A DNA stretch of 64,000 bases, from contig NZ_JAHXRI010000006.1 in assembly GCF_019923725.1 (NCBI RefSeq), forward strand, positions 749,696 to 813,695, given 5' to 3'. The notes below the pieces were generated by a model. That model ran no database searches and had not been told where the DNA came from. It was given only the letters and a program-made list of their open reading frames with translations. Of this stretch, positions 47,760 through 58,119 are shown one piece after another. The translations under genes and the position numbers were made by a program. The stretch's first letter is position 1, and each line of letters opens with the position of its first letter. Origin of the DNA: Zwartia hollandica. Lineage in GTDB: Bacteria > Pseudomonadota > Gammaproteobacteria > Burkholderiales > Burkholderiaceae_B.

Positions 47760-48944
47760 TTATTCCCAGTTAAGGGCGCCGCCAGTTTGATACTCAATCA
47801 CGCGTGTTTCAAAGAAATTGCGTTCCTTCTTTAAATCAATCATTTCTGCCATCCAAGGAAAGGGATTCTCTTCCTGGGCAAACAGAGGCTCAATTCCAAT
47901 CTGTTGGCATCTGCGGTTTGCAATAAAACGCAGATAAGACTTGAACATTGGCGCGTTCAGACCCAGCACGCCGCGAGGCATGGTGTCTTCAGCGTAAGCG
48001 TATTCCAAGTCAACCGCTTTGGCGAACAGACCGCGGATTTCTTCGCGGAAGGCGGGCGTCCAAAGTTGTGGATTTTCGAGCTTAATCGTGTTGATCAGAT
48101 CAATACCGAAATTGCAGTGCATGGACTCATCGCGCAGGATGTACATGTACTGCTCGGCGGCACCTGTCATCTTGTTTTGGCGACCAAGTGCCAGAATTTG
48201 CGTAAAGCCAACATAGAAGAACAGGCCTTCCATCAGGCAAGCAAACACAATGAGTGACTTCAAAAGTGTTTGATCCGCTTCGAGCGTGCCCGTTTTGAAG
48301 TGGGGATCGGCGATTGCGTCAATAAAGGGGATCAGAAACTGATCTTTCGCGCGAATCGACGGAACTTCGTTATAGGCGTTGAAAATCTCAGATTCGTCCA
48401 AATCCAAGCTTTCAACAATATATTGGTAAGCGTGGGTGTGGATCGCTTCTTCAAAAGCTTGGCGTAACAAAAACTGGCGGCATTCAGGCGCTGTGATGTG
48501 GCGATACGTGCCCAGAACGATATTGTTTGCGGCGAGTGAGTCGGCCGTAACAAAAAAGCCGAGGTTACGCTTAATGATGCGTCGCTCGTCTTCGGTTAAG
48601 CCCGTGGGGTTCTTCCACAAGGCAATATCGCGAGACATATTGATTTCTTGCGGCATCCAGTGGTTGGCGCAAGTTGCGATATATTTTTCCCAAGCCCACT
48701 TGTACTTGAAAGGTACCAGTTGGTTCACGTCTGTCTGGCCGTTGATGATTCGCTTGTCCGCGACATTTACGCGGGTAGCAGAATCAACAGCTTGAGGTTT
48801 TTGCGTTAAACCAGGGGTAGGTAAGGCAGAGTCTCCAAAAACACCAGTGGCGGGGCGTGCCGGCATCGAGGCCGGCATCGGTGCGCCACCGGCGGCAAGT
48901 GGCGCCGCGGTTTGTGGAGAGGGTTCGTCGTTCCAGGTCAGCAT
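47760..48944 (-). CDS. nrdB: Ribonucleotide reductase class Ia, beta subunit
   Basis: NrdB holds the di-iron centre and tyrosyl radical that start ribonucleotide reduction. 394 residues; the iron/radical cluster is seen in [11 protein letters not shown] (Asp), [16 protein letters not shown] (Glu, His, radical Tyr) and [12 protein letters not shown]. The C-terminal tail that binds NrdA is acidic and aromatic (near GGALNWE). The first 50 residues are Pro/Ala-rich and variable. The start is 18 bases after the nrdA stop; both are one operon. Confidence 0.95.
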   Translation of the reverse strand: MLTWNDEPSPQTAAPLAAGGAPMPASMPARPATGVFGDSALPTPGLTQKPQAVDSATRVNVADKRIINGQTDVNQLVPFKYKWAWEKYIATCANHWMPQEINMSRDIALWKNPTGLTEDERRIIKRNLGFFVTADSLAANNIVLGTYRHITAPECRQFLLRQAFEEAIHTHAYQYIVESLDLDESEIFNAYNEVPSIRAKDQFLIPFIDAIADPHFKTGTLEADQTLLKSLIVFACLMEGLFFYVGFTQILALGRQNKMTGAAEQYMYILRDESMHCNFGIDLINTIKLENPQLWTPAFREEIRGLFAKAVDLEYAYAEDTMPRGVLGLNAPMFKSYLRFIANRRCQQIGIEPLFAQEENPFPWMAEMIDLKKERNFFETRVIEYQTGGALNWE

Positions 48945-48962
48945 AATTTTTTCCGGTAGCGG

Positions 48963-51878
48963 TTATTGGCAGGCTTCGCACTCTTCGAAACCTGGGTCAC
49001 CAGGCTTCATCGTGCAAACCGCTCCGAGAATTTCAGGTTCCGGCAGAGCCGAGGCTGCTGAAGCAAACGTACCGCTCGTGGAGCCCGCGCCCGACGCGTT
49101 AACCGCGTTGAGCTCCCCACCACGACCTGTTGATTTTTCTGCACTTGTCGCGCCCAATGTACGCAGATAGTAGGTGGTCTTTAAACCACGCAACCAAGCG
49201 AGCTTGTAAGTGTCATCGAGTTTCTTACCCGAAGCACCAGCCATGTAGATGTTGAGTGACTGTGCTTGATCGATCCACTTCTGACGGCGCGCAGCACATT
49301 CGACGATCCAATTGGGTTCGACTTCAAAAGCTGTAGCGTATAGCGTCCGCAATTCGGCCGGAACACGATCGATGCGGGACAGGCTACCGTCGAAGTACTT
49401 GAGGTCAGCGACCATGACTTCGTCCCAGATGCCTAGTTTCTTGAGGTCGCGAACGAGATGTTCGTTGACCACAGTGAACTCGCCGGAGAGGTTCGATTTA
49501 ACGTACAAGTTTTGATAAGTTGGTTCGATGCACGCAGACACACCAATAATATTCGATATTGTTGCAGTTGGGGCAATTGCAATGCAATTTGAGTTACGCA
49601 TGCCTTGTTGTTTGATGCGTGCACGCAACGAATCCCAATCCATCGTGATGGATTCATCGACTTCAACATAGCCACCACGATTCTCACGCAGCAGTGCAAT
49701 CGAGTCATGCGGCAAGATGCCACGCGACCACAACGAACCATCGAAGCTTGCGTAACGACCACGCTCTGCAGCGAGATCACTCGATGCGCTGTAGGCGTAA
49801 TAGCAAACCGCTTCCATTGAACGATCAGCAAACTCGATCGCTGCCTGTGATGCGTAAGGTACACGCATGACATGCAAGCAATCCTGGAAGCCCATGATGC
49901 CCATACCCACAGGACGATGACGCACGTTTGAATTGCGAGCTTTATCGACAGCGTAGTAGTTGATGTCGATCACGTTGTCCAGCATCCGCATCGCGATCTT
50001 GATCGTGCGTTGCAGTTTGTCTTGGTCTAGAGATTGTGAGCCATCGGCGTTCTGCTTGAGATGTGCCAACAAGTTGACTGAGCCCAAGTTGCAAACCGCA
50101 ATTTCAGAGTCGTTGGTGTTGAGTGTGATTTCGGTGCACAGGTTTGAGCTGTGTACGACGCCAACGTGTTGCTGTGGTGAACGGATGTTGCAGGGGTCTT
50201 TGAAGGTAATCCAAGGATGGCCGGTTTCAAACAGCATCGACAGCATCTTGCGCCACATATTGATCGCAGGCATCTTCTTAAACAGTGGCAAATCGCCACG
50301 CGCCGCTTTCTCTTCGTAGCCGACATAGGCTTTTTCGAATTCGGCACCGACCTTTTCGTGGAGGTCTGGGCAATCGGAAGGTGAGAACAGCGTCCAGTCG
50401 CCACCTTCGATGACGCGCTTCATGAATAGGTCTGGAATCCAGTTAGCCGTGTTCATGTCGTGCGTACGGCGACGCTCGTCACCCGTGTTTTTGCGCAGTT
50501 CTAGGAATTCCTCGACATCGAGGTGCCAGGTTTCGAGGTAGCAGCAGACTGCGCCCTTGCGTTTGCCACCTTGGTTGACCGCCACGGCTGTGTCGTTCAC
50601 CACTTTGAGGAAAGGCACAACACCCTGGCTTTCTCCGTTGGTGCCTTTGATATGGCTGCGCATTGCTCGAACTGGTGTCCAGTCGTTGCCCAGGCCGCCA
50701 GCATATTTTGCGAGAAGCGCGTTTTCTTTGATTGCTTCGTAGATACCGTCCAAGTCGTCCGACACTGTTGTTAGGTAGCAAGAGGACAGTTGCGAATGCA
50801 ATGTACCTGCGTTGAACAGTGTTGGTGTCGAGCTCATGAAGTCGAAAGACGACAGAATCTGATAGAACTCGATCGCGCGGGTTTCGCGGTCAATTTCACC
50901 GATTGCCAGGCCCATCGCCACGCGCATGAAGAATACCTGGGGTAGTTCTATGCGTTGACCACGAATGTGCAGGAAGTAGCGGTCGTACAGCGTTTGTAAG
51001 CCAAGGTAGTCAAACTGCAAGTCACGGCTTGCATCGAGCGCAGCGGCCAGTCGGGGCAGGTCGTAGCGTGACAGTTCGGAATTCAAGAGCCCCGCTTCAA
51101 CGCCGCGCTTAATGAACTTTGGGAAGTAAGTGGCATAGCGGGTGTTCATATCCTCTTGCGAGGCTTCTTCGGACAGAACTTCCTTGCGGATCGTATGCAG
51201 CAACAGACGTGCGGTGACTTTGCTATAAGCCGGATCGTTTTCGACCATAGAGCGCGCGGCCAGAATGGCAGACTTGTAGACCTCGTCGATTGGTATACCG
51301 TCGTACAGGTTCTTGAGCGTTTCTTTCTGGATCGCTGCCGTGTCGACGAATTCGCCTAGCCCTTGGCCCGCGGATTCAATTGTTGCTTGCAACTTTGCCA
51401 TGTCTAGCGGTTTGCGTACGCCACTCTCAGTCACATGCAACGTGCTGGCTTCAACGGGCGCTTGTTCACTGTTTGATTTGGCGCGTTCTTGAGCGCGGCG
51501 TTCGCGATACAACACATAGGAGCGGGCAACATCGTGCTCGCCTGAGCGCATCAGTGCTAACTCGACGGCGTCTTGAATGTCTTCTATATGGAACGTGCCG
51601 CCATTTGGGCGGCCCCGAACCAACGCTTGAACAACTTGACGTGTCAGAGAGTCAACAAGTTCGCGAACGCGCGCCGATGCTGCGCCTTGCCCACCATTTA
51701 CGGCTAAGAAAGCCTTTGTCATGGCAATGCCGATCTTGCTCGGCTCAAAATTCACCACAGCGCCATTGCGTCGGATGATGTGATATTGAGTCCAGGTGGC
51801 TTCGGTGGTTGGGGCCGCTGTGGCCGCAAATTGCGGTGCAGACTCTTGTCTTAACACTGCGCCTGTTGTTGTTTGCAT
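48963..51878 (-). CDS. nrdA: Ribonucleotide reductase class Ia, alpha subunit
   Basis: NrdA reduces ribonucleoside diphosphates to deoxy forms. 971 residues. An N-terminal ATP-cone (about 30-125; IIRRNGAVVNFEPSKI) is followed by a second cone-like domain (VTESGVRKPLDMAKL), an arrangement known from Pseudomonas aeruginosa. Catalytic parts are SSCYLTTV, NLCTEITL, CNLGSVNLL, and the C-terminal redox pair in EECEACQ. ATG 51878 is preceded by AGGAG. Two NrdR-like boxes stand just upstream. Confidence 0.95.
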   Translation of the reverse strand: MQTTTGAVLRQESAPQFAATAAPTTEATWTQYHIIRRNGAVVNFEPSKIGIAMTKAFLAVNGGQGAASARVRELVDSLTRQVVQALVRGRPNGGTFHIEDIQDAVELALMRSGEHDVARSYVLYRERRAQERAKSNSEQAPVEASTLHVTESGVRKPLDMAKLQATIESAGQGLGEFVDTAAIQKETLKNLYDGIPIDEVYKSAILAARSMVENDPAYSKVTARLLLHTIRKEVLSEEASQEDMNTRYATYFPKFIKRGVEAGLLNSELSRYDLPRLAAALDASRDLQFDYLGLQTLYDRYFLHIRGQRIELPQVFFMRVAMGLAIGEIDRETRAIEFYQILSSFDFMSSTPTLFNAGTLHSQLSSCYLTTVSDDLDGIYEAIKENALLAKYAGGLGNDWTPVRAMRSHIKGTNGESQGVVPFLKVVNDTAVAVNQGGKRKGAVCCYLETWHLDVEEFLELRKNTGDERRRTHDMNTANWIPDLFMKRVIEGGDWTLFSPSDCPDLHEKVGAEFEKAYVGYEEKAARGDLPLFKKMPAINMWRKMLSMLFETGHPWITFKDPCNIRSPQQHVGVVHSSNLCTEITLNTNDSEIAVCNLGSVNLLAHLKQNADGSQSLDQDKLQRTIKIAMRMLDNVIDINYYAVDKARNSNVRHRPVGMGIMGFQDCLHVMRVPYASQAAIEFADRSMEAVCYYAYSASSDLAAERGRYASFDGSLWSRGILPHDSIALLRENRGGYVEVDESITMDWDSLRARIKQQGMRNSNCIAIAPTATISNIIGVSACIEPTYQNLYVKSNLSGEFTVVNEHLVRDLKKLGIWDEVMVADLKYFDGSLSRIDRVPAELRTLYATAFEVEPNWIVECAARRQKWIDQAQSLNIYMAGASGKKLDDTYKLAWLRGLKTTYYLRTLGATSAEKSTGRGGELNAVNASGAGSTSGTFASAASALPEPEILGAVCTMKPGDPGFEECEACQ

Positions 51879-51932
51879 ATAAAAGCTCCTGCTAGGTGAA
51901 CGTGGCACACGCCCCGTTCGAGAATGGGTTTA

Positions 51933-51948
51933 CCACTACATGTAGTGT
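51933..51948. promoter_or_regulatory. Candidate NrdR box 1 upstream of nrdA
   Basis: CCACTACATGTAGTGT contains the perfect 14-base palindrome CACTACATGTAGTG and fits the NrdR consensus acaCwAtATaTwGtgt at its core positions. It lies 54 bases upstream of the nrdA start. NrdR is a repressor that senses dATP/ATP. Confidence 0.65.
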
Positions 51949-51963
51949 TTTTCTTCGATTTCG

Positions 51964-51979
51964 TTACCAATTCTAGTAG
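51964..51979. promoter_or_regulatory. Candidate NrdR box 2 upstream of nrdA
   Basis: TTACCAATTCTAGTAG is a weaker match, but it starts exactly 31 bases from box 1, close to three helical turns, the spacing typical of paired NrdR boxes. Assigned mainly on spacing. Confidence 0.45.
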
Positions 51980-52284
51980 GTCTAATCAATCAGAGCAATA
52001 GTAAAAAGTTAAATTTATTTTCTAGTGTTAACCCTTGATCTGCAAAGAGTAATATTTTTGTCATGCTGTGCAGTAAGCGCTTCGGCGCTGAGCTTTGTGT
52101 GGCTTGGGTTTCCCGCTTACCCGCGGGAAACGGTACGAAGATAAGTTATTTTTAAGGTGTGTAGGACAACAACAAAGCAAAGCAAAGTTTAATTTTTTTA
52201 ATTGAAAATTCTTAGCTGAATGACTCGTTTTGTTGCAATATGGCGAGTGTGTGATGAATTAACTCGACAAGCGCGGGAGCCGGG

Positions 52285-52800
52285 ATGGGTGATTTGGGTA
52301 TTTCGAAAGTTCGGTCTGTTTTGATGTGTGTTGTGGCGGCGGCCGCTTTAGTCGGTTGCGCCATCCCAAGGCCCGAGGGTTCGACATTGATTCCCGCGCC
52401 TCAAAATCTGACCGAACCCGTCTGTATCGCGCCGCCGGTTGACAATCTGCTTGTTGGTGCTTGGTACATTTTGCGCAAACAGCCTGGTGTGGTGGGTGAG
52501 ATACAAACCTTGCTGACCTTGAGTCCGGATGGAAAAATGACGCAGCAGACGCGCGTCAAGCAGGGGCGCAACATTCGTTCAGAGTTGCGTGAAGCGGGCT
52601 GTTGGGATGCTCCTGCGGGCAAACTCGTCTTGCGCACGCATCGTTCGAATGGCGAGTTAGTAGACTACCGTGACCCTATCTATGTCTCCACCTATCTTAT
52701 TGAGCGCAACGATGCCAAGCGCGCTGTAGTGAGAGAGGACAAGGCAGGGAGCCGTCCGATGACCGCTCAAAAGGTACACGCAAGTTTCAAACTACAGTAG
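52285..52800 (+). CDS. Putative lipoprotein of unknown function
   Basis: 171 residues. A signal with lipobox ALVGC (Cys25) is followed by a small, probably all-beta domain: [54 protein letters not shown]. The combination SPDGK...GCW recalls the NlpE-like lipoprotein at 1.0-1.7 kb and may reflect a shared lipocalin-like fold. No specific family recognised. The last 14 bases overlap the 3' end of convergent gltX. Confidence 0.7.
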   Translation: MGDLGISKVRSVLMCVVAAAALVGCAIPRPEGSTLIPAPQNLTEPVCIAPPVDNLLVGAWYILRKQPGVVGEIQTLLTLSPDGKMTQQTRVKQGRNIRSELREAGCWDAPAGKLVLRTHRSNGELVDYRDPIYVSTYLIERNDAKRAVVREDKAGSRPMTAQKVHASFKLQ

Positions 52801-54193
52801 CGATCCGCGCAAGCACGGTTTGTTTACCCAGTATCTCTAGTACCGCATCAATTGCCGGTGTTTGTGTTGTGCCCGCTACAGCGACACGCAGCGGTATAGC
52901 GAGCTGTGGCATTTTCAAGCCATGGGCTGCAAGTAGAGATTTAATCAGTGCGGCAATCTTGTCGCGGTCCCAGGCAAGCGCTTCTGCTTGCTTGGCGAAG
53001 TCACCCAGGACTTGTCGCGCAGGCTCTGTGAGATGCTGTGCTCGCAAGTCATCGTTTGCTGGTGTGAACGTACCGCAAAACAACATCGCTGCTTCTGCAA
53101 GTTGTTCAAGTGTTTCAGCTCTGTCCTTGAGGAGTTTGACGACGGCCACTAGATCGGTGCGTTGCGGGTCACCCCCGCGCGCGGTCACGCGCGGCGCCAC
53201 AATCTTTGCGAGCATCTGATCATCGTAGTGTTTGATGTAGTGGGCGTTGACCCAATTTAGTTTTTTGGGATCCCATTGTGCCGCGGACTTCGAAAGATGT
53301 TGCGGATCAAACCATGCGACTAACTGCTCGCGGGTAAAGAGTTCATCATCGCCGTGACTCCAGCCCAGACGCGCAAGGTAATTAATCATTCCCTCGGGCA
53401 GGTAACCGTCTCGGTCGTATTCCATGACGCTCACCGCGCCATGGCGCTTGGATAGCTTCTCACCATCGGGTCCAAGAATCATTGGCACGTGGCCGTATTC
53501 AGGGATGGGGGCGCCCAGTGCTCGCAAAATCGTAATCTGGCGTGGCGTGTTGTTGACGTGATCATCGCCGCGCAGCACATGGGTGATACGCATGTCCCAG
53601 TCATCGACTACCACACAGAAGTTATAGGTGGGTGTGCCGTCTGGACGCGCAATCACCAGATCGTCCAGTTCGGTGTTATCAAAGCTAATCGGACCTTTGA
53701 CCATATCCACCCACGCTGTTGCGCCGTCTTGCGGACTTTTGAAACGTACGACCGGTTTGCGATCTGCTGGAATCGGTGGGAGTTTTTTTCCGAGCTCGGG
53801 GCGCCAGGTGCCGTCGTAACGTGGCTTTTGTCCTGCTGCACGTGCACGCTCGCGCATGGCTTCAACTTCATCTGGTGAGCTGTAGCAGTGATAGGCGGTT
53901 CCTGCAGACAACATTTGTGCCACAACTTCACGATAGCGGTCCATATGCTGCATTTGAAAGAATGGACCTTCGTCGGGAGTCAGGCCAAGCCATGTCATGC
54001 CATCCAGAATTGCCTGCACGGCCTCGGGTGTTGAGCGCTCGAGATCAGTGTCCTCGACGCGCAAAATAAACGTGCCGCCATAGTGGCGCGCAAACGCCCA
54101 AGAAAACAGTGCGGTGCGTGCACCGCCCAAATGCAGAAAACCTGTAGGTGAGGGCGCGAAGCGCGTGCGAACAGGTGTTGAAGCTGCGGTCAT
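52787..54193 (-). CDS. gltX: Glutamyl-tRNA synthetase
   Basis: Charges tRNA-Glu, feeding both translation and 5-aminolevulinate synthesis through HemL. 468 residues. The HIGH-type motif is [15 protein letters not shown] and the KMSKS-type motif [27 protein letters not shown] and [18 protein letters not shown] are typical of the class. ATG 54193 was chosen from the family start [11 protein letters not shown]. Confidence 0.97.
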   Translation of the reverse strand: MTAASTPVRTRFAPSPTGFLHLGGARTALFSWAFARHYGGTFILRVEDTDLERSTPEAVQAILDGMTWLGLTPDEGPFFQMQHMDRYREVVAQMLSAGTAYHCYSSPDEVEAMRERARAAGQKPRYDGTWRPELGKKLPPIPADRKPVVRFKSPQDGATAWVDMVKGPISFDNTELDDLVIARPDGTPTYNFCVVVDDWDMRITHVLRGDDHVNNTPRQITILRALGAPIPEYGHVPMILGPDGEKLSKRHGAVSVMEYDRDGYLPEGMINYLARLGWSHGDDELFTREQLVAWFDPQHLSKSAAQWDPKKLNWVNAHYIKHYDDQMLAKIVAPRVTARGGDPQRTDLVAVVKLLKDRAETLEQLAEAAMLFCGTFTPANDDLRAQHLTEPARQVLGDFAKQAEALAWDRDKIAALIKSLLAAHGLKMPQLAIPLRVAVAGTTQTPAIDAVLEILGKQTVLARIATVV

Positions 54194-54213
54194 CAGAAAA
54201 ACCTTTGAATGAT

Positions 54214-54888
54214 TTAAAGCAAGACGCTTTGCAAAAAACTGGAAATATCGTCGATCTCTTGTGCGCACACAGAGTGAGGCATCGGGTAGGTGTGCCATTG
54301 CACGACATAACCTAGATCAACGAGCTTAGCTCTTGAGGCTTCGGCACGCTCGAGTGTCACCACCGGGTCGTGTGTGCCATGCGCTAAAAAAATTGGTGTG
54401 GTGGCGTTGGCTGAGTGACGTTCTTGTGCAGCCATATCAATTAAAGGAAGGTAACCCGACAAACCCATGAGCCCTGCGAGTTTTTCTCTAAAGCGAATGC
54501 CTGTGTGTAAGGTCATCGCACAACCTTGAGAGAACCCAGCCAGAACGATGCGTGAGCTCGGCACACCGCGGGCGTTTTCACGCGCAATCAGTGCTTGAAC
54601 CGCTTGTTCAGAAACGCGAATGCCAACTTCGTCCTCACGTTTGACTAGGTTGGGTGTGAGGATGTCATACCAGGACCGCATCGCCATGCCGCCGTTGATC
54701 GTGACGGGCTGGATACTTGCGTGCGGAAAAACAAAGCGCACTGCCAGGGATGCCGGTAACCGTAGCTCTGGCACGATCGGCGCAAAGTCGTGGCCATCTG
54801 CACCGAGTCCGTGTAACCAGATCACGCTGTGGGTTGGTTGTTGACCGGTTTCGTGCTCAACACAGTCGAGTAGGGTGGGTGTTGTCAT
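54214..54888 (-). CDS. Phospholipase/carboxylesterase family hydrolase
   Basis: Cytosolic alpha/beta hydrolase of 224 residues. [19 protein letters not shown] start, nucleophile GFSQGCAM (Ser120), Asp174 in HGTHDPVV and His205 in MPHSV make the triad. Similar to EstB and acyl-protein thioesterases that hydrolyse short acyl esters; the natural substrate is unknown. It overlaps darP by four bases (ATGA). Confidence 0.9.
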   Translation of the reverse strand: MTTPTLLDCVEHETGQQPTHSVIWLHGLGADGHDFAPIVPELRLPASLAVRFVFPHASIQPVTINGGMAMRSWYDILTPNLVKREDEVGIRVSEQAVQALIARENARGVPSSRIVLAGFSQGCAMTLHTGIRFREKLAGLMGLSGYLPLIDMAAQERHSANATTPIFLAHGTHDPVVTLERAEASRAKLVDLGYVVQWHTYPMPHSVCAQEIDDISSFLQSVLL

Positions 54889-55460
54889 GCTGTGGTGTCC
54901 GAATCTTGTGTTTCCGAGTCCTGTAAAGACTTAAGCGCCTGGAAAAGCGCACGGTAATGTTTGCGCTGTGGCTCCTGGCCGGGACGCAATGCCTGATTTG
55001 CGGTGACTTCTTTGCGCCCTTCACGAATCAGGCTGCGCAAGTGTTGCACGTCGGCCTGAGGATATTTTTCGAGAAGAGTGGTAAGCGCCCCGTCGTCTTT
55101 TAACAATCGATCGCGCAGCGTTTCGAGGCGATGCATGGTCTGCGTCTGCTCACGGGAGCCGTTTTTCCAGGTGTCGAGCTGCGTGCGGATCTCGTCGGAC
55201 TGCGCATCACGCATGAGTTTGCCGACATAATGTACTTGTCGACGTAAACCCTCGCGGCTCGTTGTCCGTTGCGCAAGCCGAATCGCTTCGTAGAGGCGTT
55301 CTGAGAGAGGAAGCTGTTTCAGTCGCTCCGGCGACAGGTCGACGAGCTCTTTGCCAAGGTCGAGCAACGCCAGCATGTCGCGCTTGACTTGCGACTTGCT
55401 GGGGCCGTCGTAAACGTTGTCCGGAAGTTCGTCAGGAGATTGAGGTATTTCGTGTGTCAT
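54885..55460 (-). CDS. darP: Dual-action ribosomal maturation protein DarP (YjgA, DUF615)
   Basis: 191 residues, highly charged. [54 protein letters not shown] and the C-terminal [11 protein letters not shown] match DUF615. In E. coli it helps assemble the 50S peptidyl-transferase centre. ATG 55460 and ATG 55472 are both possible starts. Divergent from pmbA across 36 bases. Confidence 0.9.
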   Translation of the reverse strand: MTHEIPQSPDELPDNVYDGPSKSQVKRDMLALLDLGKELVDLSPERLKQLPLSERLYEAIRLAQRTTSREGLRRQVHYVGKLMRDAQSDEIRTQLDTWKNGSREQTQTMHRLETLRDRLLKDDGALTTLLEKYPQADVQHLRSLIREGRKEVTANQALRPGQEPQRKHYRALFQALKSLQDSETQDSDTTA

Positions 55461-55496
55461 AGGGGCTATCATAAAGCTTCACGCTAATGGACCAAT

Positions 55497-56864
55497 ATGG
55501 CTACATCACATTCTTTCTTGCCAATCGCTAAAAATCGTCCGGTTTTTGAAGATTTGGTGACCCGTACACTTGACTATGCACGCAGCCTGGGGGCGAGCGA
55601 TGCCGCGGCTGAGGCCTCCGAAGCACAAGGTTTAGCGGTTTCGGTACGCCGGGGTAAAGTCGAAACCGTTGAACAAACACGCGATCGATCCCTAGATATC
55701 ACTGTATTTGCAGGACAACGCCGCGGTTCAGCCTCAACTTCAGACTTTTCTGACGCAGCGTTGCGTCAGACAGTAGAAGCTGCCTGGCATATCGCCCGCT
55801 ACACCGCTGAAGACCCAGCCGCCGGCTTACCGGACGCCGATTTGTTGGCAGTCGGTGCGCGCAACACCCTGCAACTACACCATCCTTGGGCGGTCAGCGT
55901 CGAGCAAGCCACCGAGATGGCACTGGAAGCCGAGCACGCCGCCTTGGCCACAGACAAGCGCATTACAAATACCGAAGGAGCGTCGATCGACACCCACGAG
56001 GGCCACTTTATTCTAGGGAATACGCGCGGCTTTCTTGATGGTTATGCGTTTTCAAGGCATGGACTCTCTGTGGCACCGATTGCGGGGCGTGGCCGCTCCA
56101 TGCAGCACGACTATTGGTCGACTAGCGACCGGTCGGCAAAAAAATTGGCTAACCCTGCTGCAGTGGGCCGTTACGCCGCTGAGCGGGCCTTGTCCAGGTT
56201 ATCTGCACGACGGATTCCAACCGGCCATTTCCCGGTGCTGTTTGAAGCGCCCCTGGCCCTGGGTTTGTTGGGTGCGTTAACGCAAGCGGTAAATGGTGGC
56301 GCTCTCTACCGGAAAACCAGCTTTTTGCTGGATGCGCTCGGTAGAGAGATATTTCCGTCCCACATTGAGATTGCCGAAGACCCTCACATCAAAGGTGCGA
56401 TGGGTAGTTCCCCCTTTGATGAAGAAGGCGTGCGCACACAAGCCCGCGAACTGGTCCGTGCTGGTGTGTTGCAGGGTTATTTCCTCTCTAGCTACACCGC
56501 TCGTAAGCTGGGGATGACGACGACGGGTAACGCTGGCGGTTCGCATAATTTAGTGATGCGCTCGACGCAAACCCGCAGACAAGATAATTTGGACGCGATG
56601 TTGCGCAAAATGGGTACCGGACTGTTGGTCACCGAGTTGATTGGGCAGGGCGTGAACTATGTGACTGGGGACTATTCCCGGGGTGCGTTTGGTTATTGGG
56701 TTCAGAACGGCAAAATTCAGCATGCGGTGGAAGAAGTCACGATCGCGGGCAATCTTAAAGAGATGTTTGCCCAAATCGTGGCTGTGGGGGCTGATACGAT
56801 TACCCGCGGCAGCAAAACGACCGGTTCGATATTGATCGAACGCATGGCAATCGCCGGGACCTAG
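55497..56864 (+). CDS. pmbA: Metalloprotease PmbA/TldE
   Basis: PmbA (TldE) pairs with TldD to make a protease that degrades unfolded peptides and matures microcin B17 and CcdA in E. coli. TldE itself lacks the zinc motif. 455 residues; VSVRRGKVETVEQTRD, GSASTSDFSDAAL, APLALGLLGAL, and NLVMRSTQTRRQDNLDAM and VTGDYSRGAFGYWVQNG are family blocks. tldD is not in the window. Confidence 0.93.
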   Translation: MATSHSFLPIAKNRPVFEDLVTRTLDYARSLGASDAAAEASEAQGLAVSVRRGKVETVEQTRDRSLDITVFAGQRRGSASTSDFSDAALRQTVEAAWHIARYTAEDPAAGLPDADLLAVGARNTLQLHHPWAVSVEQATEMALEAEHAALATDKRITNTEGASIDTHEGHFILGNTRGFLDGYAFSRHGLSVAPIAGRGRSMQHDYWSTSDRSAKKLANPAAVGRYAAERALSRLSARRIPTGHFPVLFEAPLALGLLGALTQAVNGGALYRKTSFLLDALGREIFPSHIEIAEDPHIKGAMGSSPFDEEGVRTQARELVRAGVLQGYFLSSYTARKLGMTTTGNAGGSHNLVMRSTQTRRQDNLDAMLRKMGTGLLVTELIGQGVNYVTGDYSRGAFGYWVQNGKIQHAVEEVTIAGNLKEMFAQIVAVGADTITRGSKTTGSILIERMAIAGT

Positions 56865-56870
56865 GGAATG

Positions 56871-56886
56871 CCCGAGCTATCTCGGG
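56871..56886 (+). terminator. Hairpin after pmbA
   Basis: CCCGAG and CTCGGG with loop CTAT begin six bases after the pmbA stop. A short T-containing segment (ATTGGAGTATTTTG) follows. A plausible weak terminator. Confidence 0.45.
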
Positions 56887-56975
56887 ATTGGAGTATTTTG
56901 CGCCCTTGAGCGGTGTAATATTGCCGCAATCGGGTGTCTTGATACGCCTGAATAAACTTCCCGAGGAGACCTCGT

Positions 56976-58076
56976 ATGCAACGTCGTTCGTTCTTAAAGA
57001 AAGCTAGTGTCGGCGCAGTCGCCGGCAGCGCGGCAGTGGCCGCACCTGTTTTTGCGCAAGACACCCCCACGCTTAACTGGCGGTTGGCCTCGAGCTTTAC
57101 CCGCGGTTTGGATACGCTGTGGGGTACAGGCGAGTTGTTCTCGCGTTACGTGCGTGAAGGCACGAACGGCAAGTTCAATATCCGTAATTTTCCTGGCGGC
57201 GAAATTGTTCCGCCGCTGCAAGTGTTGGATGCGGTACAAAAGAATACCGTCGAGATGGGTAACTCCAGTGGCTACTATTACCACGGTAAAGATCCTTCGC
57301 TTAGCTTTGATACGGCAGTTCCTTTTGGTCTGAACGTGCGCCAGATGAACGCTTGGATGTGGGAAGCGGATGGCATGAAGCTCATGCGCGAAGTCTATGG
57401 TGACTACAACATCATCAACTTCCCCCTCGGAAACACCGGCACCCAGATGGGCGGCTGGTATCGCAAAGAAATTAAATCCGTTGATGACCTCAAGGGACTC
57501 AAGATGCGGACGGCCGGTTTTGCGGGCGAAGTCCTGTCGTTACTGGGTGTTGTGCCCCAACAGTTGCCCGCGGGTGACATTTACCCTGCGCTCGAAAAAG
57601 GTACGCTTGATGCGGTTGAGTTCGTCGGTCCTTACGATGACGAAAAACTCGGCTTTGCCAAAGTCGCTAAGTTCTACTACTACCCAGGCTGGTGGGAGGG
57701 CGGTGCACAGACGTCGCTCTACATCAACAAGGGCGAGTGGGAAAAGCTGCCTAAGAGCTACCAGTCGATTATTGAAGCAGCCAGCCGTGCGGCCACGGTC
57801 ACCATGACCGCCCGCTACGACAACTTGAACTCGACCGCCCTGCGTCGTTTGCTGTCGCAAGGTACGCAGTTACGCCCCTTCCCCCGTGCAGTAATGGATG
57901 CATGTTGGGATGCGACGCAAAAGGTTTACGAGCAAACCTCGGCTAAAAACGAGCGATTCAAGCGAATCTTAGCGAACTACATGGGCTATCGCGATGAGTT
58001 GGTGCCCTGGTTCCGTATCGCTGAGGCTTCTTACGATCAGTACGTGGGTGCCGCGTTGTCGCGCGCCAAGAAGTAA
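56976..58076 (+). CDS. TRAP transporter substrate-binding protein, Tat-exported
   Basis: DctP-family binding protein of 366 residues. A twin-arginine signal is clear: RRSFLKKA at residues 3-10, then a mild hydrophobic stretch ending VFAQD. Mature motifs are FNIRNFPGGEIVPPLQVLDA, LKGLKMRTAGFAGE and DAVEFVGPYDD. It resembles TakP-type proteins that bind 2-oxo acids. The membrane subunits (DctQ, DctM) are absent here, so it is either an orphan or served by genes elsewhere. AGGAGA precedes ATG 56976. A terminator follows. Confidence 0.9.
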   Translation: MQRRSFLKKASVGAVAGSAAVAAPVFAQDTPTLNWRLASSFTRGLDTLWGTGELFSRYVREGTNGKFNIRNFPGGEIVPPLQVLDAVQKNTVEMGNSSGYYYHGKDPSLSFDTAVPFGLNVRQMNAWMWEADGMKLMREVYGDYNIINFPLGNTGTQMGGWYRKEIKSVDDLKGLKMRTAGFAGEVLSLLGVVPQQLPAGDIYPALEKGTLDAVEFVGPYDDEKLGFAKVAKFYYYPGWWEGGAQTSLYINKGEWEKLPKSYQSIIEAASRAATVTMTARYDNLNSTALRRLLSQGTQLRPFPRAVMDACWDATQKVYEQTSAKNERFKRILANYMGYRDELVPWFRIAEASYDQYVGAALSRAKK

Positions 58077-58119
58077 TCTTTGGTTTGTTCGGGTCACCTA
58101 AGGGTGGCTTGTGCTTAAG

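Larger units (their letters stand above)
51879..52284. other. Intergenic region between nrdA and a lipoprotein gene
   Basis: The longest gene-free stretch, 406 bases, between divergent genes. It holds the two NrdR-like boxes, the nrdA leader, two hairpins (52076-52089 AGCGC-TTCG-GCGCT and 52108-52131 GTTTCCCGC-TTACCC-GCGGGAAAC) and an AT-rich segment from about 52140 to 52230. I see no open frame with a ribosome-binding site, no tRNA and no riboswitch. Confidence 0.7.
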
